Position numbers and translations under genes: made by a program. A stretch of DNA of 64,000 nt from positions 1,054,001 to 1,118,000 of the forward strand of contig NZ_CP186693.1 of assembly GCF_049532985.1 (NCBI RefSeq), read 5' to 3'. Within the stretch, counting starts at the first letter, position 1; every line of letters starts with the position of its first letter. This document shows positions 60,298 through 64,000 of the stretch, piece by piece. This DNA comes from Promicromonospora sp049532985. Lineage in GTDB: Bacteria; Actinomycetota; Actinomycetes; Actinomycetales; Cellulomonadaceae. Below the pieces are notes generated by a model. That model made no database searches. It had not been told where the DNA came from and worked only from the letters and a program-made list of their open reading frames with translations.

Positions 60298-61983
60298 TCA
60301 GAAGGTCCAGCGCTGCGCCTCCGCGCCCGAGCAGGTGCGGATCTCCAGGCGCTGGCCGTCGTGCTGCGGGGTGCCGCCGACGGTGGTCAGGCACTTGCCC
60401 GACTGCGGGTTGACGAGCGCGCGGGTGGCGGACTGGTAGGTCCAGCTCTGCGCCCCCGTGCCGTTGCACGTCCAGAGCTGCACGACGGTGCCGTCGGCCG
60501 TGCCGCCGCCCGACACGTCCGCGCACCGGCCGAGCGCGCCGAGCGTGGAGCCCGACCGGGTCCAGGTCTGGGCGGCGTTGCCGCTGCAGTTCACGATCTG
60601 CAGCGGGTTGCCGTCGAACGAGTCGGCCCAGGGCACGTCCACGCACATGCCGTTGGCGGCGCGCACCGGCCCCGTGCCCGACGGCAGCGGCGAGGTGCCG
60701 CCGTCGCCCCCGCCGCCGTCCGATCCGTCGATCGGGCTGGCCGTGCCGGAGAACGGGTCGAGCTGGATGTAGGCCGCGGTCGGGTTGCCGTCGTGCACCA
60801 GCGACTCCTGCGCCAGCACGTCGTCGAACGCGAACCCGTAGGCCTTGCCGTTGGCCATCTGCTGGTGGATGAACTTGGAGTAGTAGTCGGTGACCGACGC
60901 CTCGTAGAAACCCGACGTGCTGGTGCCCGGCTGCGTGGTGCGGGTCAGCAGTGTGGAGCGGTGGAAGCCCGCGCACAGGGTGCGGGCGATGGCACCGATG
61001 TCGTTGTTGGGTGCCGCCAGGTCGTTGTAGCAGCCGAAGATCGAGTCGCTCGACGGCTTGCGGAACTCGGTCACGTACGCGCCCGAGGCGTTGGTGAAGC
61101 GCATGACGCCGTTCACCACCCGGCCGGTGAACACCGTGGCGGGGTCGTAGGAGTAGGGCGCCACCGTGAGGTTCTCGTTCGTGTACTTGGCCCACACCTG
61201 GTCGACGTACGACGACAGGACGTTGGGGTCGAGCTGTCCGGTGCCGATGGCGTGGCTGGGTGCCAGCACCCGCAGGAGCGACCCGTCCGGTGCGCGCTGC
61301 TCGAGGTTGTTCCAGCCGGGCGTGGCCTCCAGCGCGTTGACCACGTTCTGGTAGCCGTCGGGCTTGAGCATGCCGGTGCTGAGCACCGTGCCGTCGGCCT
61401 TGCGCAGGCCGGTCTGGTAGGGCGCGGAGAGGAAGTCGACCTGGGTGCTGTTGATCCACAGGCCGCCGTCGTTGAGCGTGAACTCGGTCCAGGAGAACAG
61501 CTTGTTCCGGTTGGGGTCGCTCGGGTTCTGCACGGCGGGCTGCACCAGGCGGCCGTCGTTGACCACCTTGAAGGACAGCTTGCTGCCGTAGGAGAAGTAC
61601 ACGCGCCCCGACATCTTGGGCAGCTGGATCGTCTTCGACTGGCCGTTCGCCGGTCCGGCGATCGAGGCGTCGGGGGCGTCCACCGGCGTGCCGCCCACGG
61701 TGGGCCAGGCGTGGAACGTGCCGGACGCGTCGGCCCAGCCCAGCCGGCCGGTGCCCGGGTCGCCCAGCACGTACACGAAGACCTGGTCACCGCGCCCGGA
61801 GTCGTTGGTGATGGTCAGCGGGATCGTGGCCGGCACGGCCGAGGCGGCCTGCGGCTGGGCGACGACGAGGGCGCTCGCGGTGACGGCGAGCACGCCGAGT
61901 GCCGCGACGGTGTTCAGCAGTGCGCGGAGCCTGGGCCTTCCGGTGCGGGGTCGTGCCTGGGATCTTGCCTCGGTACGTGACAT
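60298..61983 (-). CDS. secreted GH64 endo-beta-1,3-glucanase with C-terminal ricin B lectin domain
   Basis: Exported glucanase of 561 residues. Residues 1-48 form a signal peptide with a basic start and cleavage near QPQAASA. The GH64 domain (about 50-420) has TIPLTITNDSGRGDQVFVYVLG, RVYFSYGSKLSFKVV, LFSWTEFTLNDGGLWINSTQVDFLS, and GFYEASVTDYYSKFIHQQMANGKAYGFAFDD; the two Glu/Asp residues of the latter stretches are in the positions of the catalytic pair. A Gly-rich linker (DGSDGGGGDGG) joins a CBM13/ricin B lectin trefoil of about 120 residues (QxW motifs AQTWTR, AQSWTY, AQRWTF). GH64 enzymes release laminaripentaose and help lyse yeast walls. GAGGAG is 7 nt before ATG 61983. Confidence 0.93.
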   Translation of the reverse strand: MSRTEARSQARPRTGRPRLRALLNTVAALGVLAVTASALVVAQPQAASAVPATIPLTITNDSGRGDQVFVYVLGDPGTGRLGWADASGTFHAWPTVGGTPVDAPDASIAGPANGQSKTIQLPKMSGRVYFSYGSKLSFKVVNDGRLVQPAVQNPSDPNRNKLFSWTEFTLNDGGLWINSTQVDFLSAPYQTGLRKADGTVLSTGMLKPDGYQNVVNALEATPGWNNLEQRAPDGSLLRVLAPSHAIGTGQLDPNVLSSYVDQVWAKYTNENLTVAPYSYDPATVFTGRVVNGVMRFTNASGAYVTEFRKPSSDSIFGCYNDLAAPNNDIGAIARTLCAGFHRSTLLTRTTQPGTSTSGFYEASVTDYYSKFIHQQMANGKAYGFAFDDVLAQESLVHDGNPTAAYIQLDPFSGTASPIDGSDGGGGDGGTSPLPSGTGPVRAANGMCVDVPWADSFDGNPLQIVNCSGNAAQTWTRSGSTLGALGRCADVSGGGTADGTVVQLWTCNGTGAQSWTYQSATRALVNPQSGKCLTTVGGTPQHDGQRLEIRTCSGAEAQRWTF

Positions 61984-62007
61984 GGAGATCTCCTCGCGTT
62001 CCGTCGA

Positions 62008-62021
62008 GTACGTCGTCGTAC
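62008..62021. promoter_or_regulatory. inverted repeat upstream of the glucanase gene
   Basis: GTACG-tcgt-CGTAC, a perfect 5-bp inverted repeat, 25 bp before the glucanase start. It might be an operator for a sugar- or wall-responsive regulator. Confidence 0.35.
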
Positions 62022-62177
62022 TTACTGGGATGTCAGCAGAACGGATATTAGTGAGGAATCCTGACAAGGTCACCGATCTGCCGTCGAATTCACCCGGTGC
62101 TCTGGTTGCGCGTCCTGTTCACCGCGGTGTCGGGGCACCGTCACCCGGCCGTCTCCTGGCGCCACTAGAACGGCAGC

Positions 62178-63725
62178 ATGAACCCGGGACCTGAGCTGAA
62201 CCGTCGCACCCTCCTCGGCGCCACCGGCCTGGCGGCCGCCGGGCTCCTGCTGCCGTCCGCGCCGGCGTTCGCCCGGTCAGGACGTCCAGTGCTCACGCAC
62301 GGTGTGCAGCTCGGCGACCCGCGCGCCGACGGCGCCGTCGTGTGGACGCGCGCCGACCGGCCCGCACGGATGTTCGTCGAGATCTCCCGCGACCCGGACT
62401 TCCGGCGCGTGGTCCGCGTACGCGGACCGCTGCTGACGCCCGAGACGGACGGCACCGGCGAGGTACGCCTGACCGGCCTGCCCGGCGGGCAGGAGGTGCA
62501 CTACCGCGTCGTGGCGCAGGACCTGGACGGCCGGGCCGACAGCCAGGCGCTGACCGGCCGGTTCCGCACCGTGCCCCGGGACCGCCGCGACGTGCGGTTC
62601 GTCTGGTCGGGCGACGTCGTCGGGCAGGGCTGGGGCATCAACCCCGACATCGGCGGCATGACCATCTACGACGCGATGGCCGCCCGCACCCCCGACTTCT
62701 TCCTGCACAGCGGCGACACCGTCTACGCCGACGGCCCCCTCCAGGAGACCGTGACGCTGCCCGACGGCCGCGTCTGGCGCAACGTCGTCACACCGGAGAA
62801 GTCGAAGGTCGCCGAGACGCTGGCCGAGTACCGCGGCCAGTTCGCCTACAACCTGCTCGACGAGAACGTCCGCCGCTTCGCCGCGCAGGTGCCCCAGCTC
62901 GTGCAGTGGGACGACCACGAGGTCACGAACAACTGGTACCCGGGCGAGGTGCTCCAGGACGACCGGTATACGGAACGGCGCGTCGACGTGCTGGCCGCGC
63001 GCGGGTTCCGCGCCTTCCACGAGTGGCAGCCGGTGCGCCGGCAGGACGCCGTCGACGGCCGCGTCTACCGCAAGGTGTCCCACGGCCCCCTGCTCGACGT
63101 CTTCGTGCTCGACATGCGCAGCTACCGCGATCCGAACTCCACGGGGACGACGCCGGAGCGCATCCTCGGCGCCCGCCAGGCCCGCTGGCTCGTCGAGGAG
63201 CTCGACCGCTCCCGCGCCACGTGGAAGGTCATCGCCTCGGACATGCCCATCGGCATCGTGGTGCCCGACGGCGACCGGATCGAGGCCGTCGCCAACGGGC
63301 TGCCCGGCGTGCCGAACGGGCGGGAGGCGGAGCTCGCGTGGGTGCTGCAGGAGATCAAGCGGCGGCGGGTGCGCAACACCGTCTGGCTCACCGCCGACGT
63401 GCACTACTCCGCCGCGATCCACTACTCGCCCCAGCGGGCCGCGTTCGAGGGGTTCGACCCGTTCTGGGAGTTCGTGTCGGGGCCGCTGCACGCCGGCGCG
63501 TTCGGGCCGAACACACTGGATCCCACGTTCGGTCCCCAGCAGGAGTTCGTCAGCGCGCCGCCGCGCGCCAACACCTCACCGCTGGAGGGCTTCCAGCACT
63601 TCGGCGAGGTGAACATCGAGGGGGACACCGGCCGGCTCCGCGTCGACCTGCGCGACCAGGCGGGGCGCTCGCTGTGGACGACGACGCTGGACCCGGAGCG
63701 GGGGAGCGGGCGGGGCAAGGGCTGA
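62178..63725 (+). CDS. PhoD-type alkaline phosphatase/phosphodiesterase
   Basis: Exported metallo-enzyme of 515 residues with a Tat signal (NRRTLLGATGLAAAG at residues 8-22). The N-terminal domain (about 38-135, THGVQLGDPRADGAVVWTRAD) is the Fn3-like PhoD_N unit. The catalytic domain has WSGDVVGQGW, FLHSGDTVYADGP (near 175), VQWDDHEVTNNWYP (near 245) and TADVHYSAAIHY (near 405), in the order of metal ligands of Ca2+/Fe3+ phosphatases. Substrates are phosphate mono- or diesters such as teichoic-acid fragments. The start ATG 62178 has TAGAAC 6 nt upstream and no Shine-Dalgarno sequence. It is divergent from the glucanase. Confidence 0.93.
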   Translation: MNPGPELNRRTLLGATGLAAAGLLLPSAPAFARSGRPVLTHGVQLGDPRADGAVVWTRADRPARMFVEISRDPDFRRVVRVRGPLLTPETDGTGEVRLTGLPGGQEVHYRVVAQDLDGRADSQALTGRFRTVPRDRRDVRFVWSGDVVGQGWGINPDIGGMTIYDAMAARTPDFFLHSGDTVYADGPLQETVTLPDGRVWRNVVTPEKSKVAETLAEYRGQFAYNLLDENVRRFAAQVPQLVQWDDHEVTNNWYPGEVLQDDRYTERRVDVLAARGFRAFHEWQPVRRQDAVDGRVYRKVSHGPLLDVFVLDMRSYRDPNSTGTTPERILGARQARWLVEELDRSRATWKVIASDMPIGIVVPDGDRIEAVANGLPGVPNGREAELAWVLQEIKRRRVRNTVWLTADVHYSAAIHYSPQRAAFEGFDPFWEFVSGPLHAGAFGPNTLDPTFGPQQEFVSAPPRANTSPLEGFQHFGEVNIEGDTGRLRVDLRDQAGRSLWTTTLDPERGSGRGKG

Positions 63726-63762
63726 CGGAGGGGGGCCGGCCCGTTCCCCGGCGCGGGGTACC

Positions 63763-64000
63763 TCAGCAGGCCTCGAGGACGAAGAAGATGAAGGACACGA
63801 AGGCGGTCCGCTCCCCGCTCGCGATGCGCGGCGTGAGGAGCTCGGCCGGTGTGTCCGGGGACGGCGGCGGCTCGGCGACGGTCACGATGCGGAACCCGGC
63901 GGCGGAGAACTCGTCGGTCATCGAGTGCAGCGGGCGGTGCCAGTACGTCAGGGTCCCGGGCTGGCCCGCGAACTCGTACTCCTCGGAGAACTCCCGGACG
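63763..64000 (-). CDS. SAM-dependent methyltransferase, C-terminal fragment
   Basis: The last 78 codons of a gene that continues past the right edge. The visible part reads TLTYWHRPLHSMTDEFSAAG, then FRIVTVAEPPPS and a terminal hydrophobic strand FVSFIFFVLEAC, which is the typical end of class I methyltransferases (the Tyr-x-His-Arg-Pro-Leu motif followed by the last two beta-strands). The SAM-binding motifs lie outside the window. The stop TGA is at 63763-63765. It is convergent with phoD across 37 bp that include a short CCCCG-gcg-CGGGG hairpin. Confidence 0.75.
   Translation of the reverse strand, partial: VREFSEEYEFAGQPGTLTYWHRPLHSMTDEFSAAGFRIVTVAEPPPSPDTPAELLTPRIASGERTAFVSFIFFVLEAC

Overview
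The window is chromosomal DNA of a high-GC actinobacterium, most likely a member of the Promicromonosporaceae close to Cellulosimicrobium. Support for this: the gene order DUF3000 - ribonuclease D - fadA - fadB/J near dxs is typical of Actinobacteria; GuaB1, HelD/HelR-type helicase, DUF2277 and DUF805 genes are present; a secreted GH64 beta-1,3-glucanase with a C-terminal ricin-type lectin domain resembles the yeast-lytic glucanases of Oerskovia/Cellulosimicrobium; and a D-aspartate-ligase-like ATP-grasp enzyme fits the A4alpha peptidoglycan of that family. I see no tRNA, rRNA, CRISPR array, insertion sequence or phage module. The assignment is an inference, since no marker gene is present.

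Layout. 1-5.1 kb: truncated small laccase, six-TM membrane protein, alpha/beta hydrolase divergent from a TetR regulator over a 31-bp palindrome, then Nudix hydrolase and a PLP dehydratase. 5.1-16.7 kb: phosphotransferase, HelR-like helicase, guaB1, the dxs/GCS2 pair, a broken GNAT gene, a PPOX-fold protein and a SNF2 helicase. 16.7-22.4 kb: a less ordinary block (P-loop/TPR protein, 2-TM protein of unknown function, metallophosphoesterase, methyltransferase, small HTH protein) with AT-richer spacers. 22.4-27.7 kb: second metallophosphoesterase, MocR regulator overlapping tail-to-tail with an APC permease, and a two-RCK membrane protein. 27.7-34.7 kb: fadJ, fadA, a 500-bp repeat region, femX, rnd and DUF3000. 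34.7-41.4 kb: gnd with the ATP-grasp ligase, two DUF805 genes, an SDR, zapE and PPK2. 41.5-45.5 kb: glgX followed by a catalytically degenerate TreZ-like protein. 45.6-49.2 kb: two small proteins, metB/cbs (transsulfuration) and DUF2277. 49.3-53.4 kb: autoregulated GntR operon with creatininase-like hydrolase, secreted esterase and AbgT-type transporter. 53.5-64 kb: DUF1361, BNR-propeller protein, AraC/SDR, GlxA-type regulator, GAPDH, a phosphatase, GH64 glucanase, PhoD and a truncated methyltransferase.

Two genome-scale themes stand out. First, about twenty genes have a TANNNT-like hexamer 6-9 nt before the start codon and no Shine-Dalgarno sequence, which points to leaderless transcripts; at three gene pairs the hexamer begins with the stop codon of the upstream gene. 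Second, a long imperfect palindrome occurs twice (31.3 kb and 60.2 kb) with the same core sequence, and at 31.4-31.6 kb its outer arm is expanded into a degenerate tandem array with a period of about 31-32 bp.
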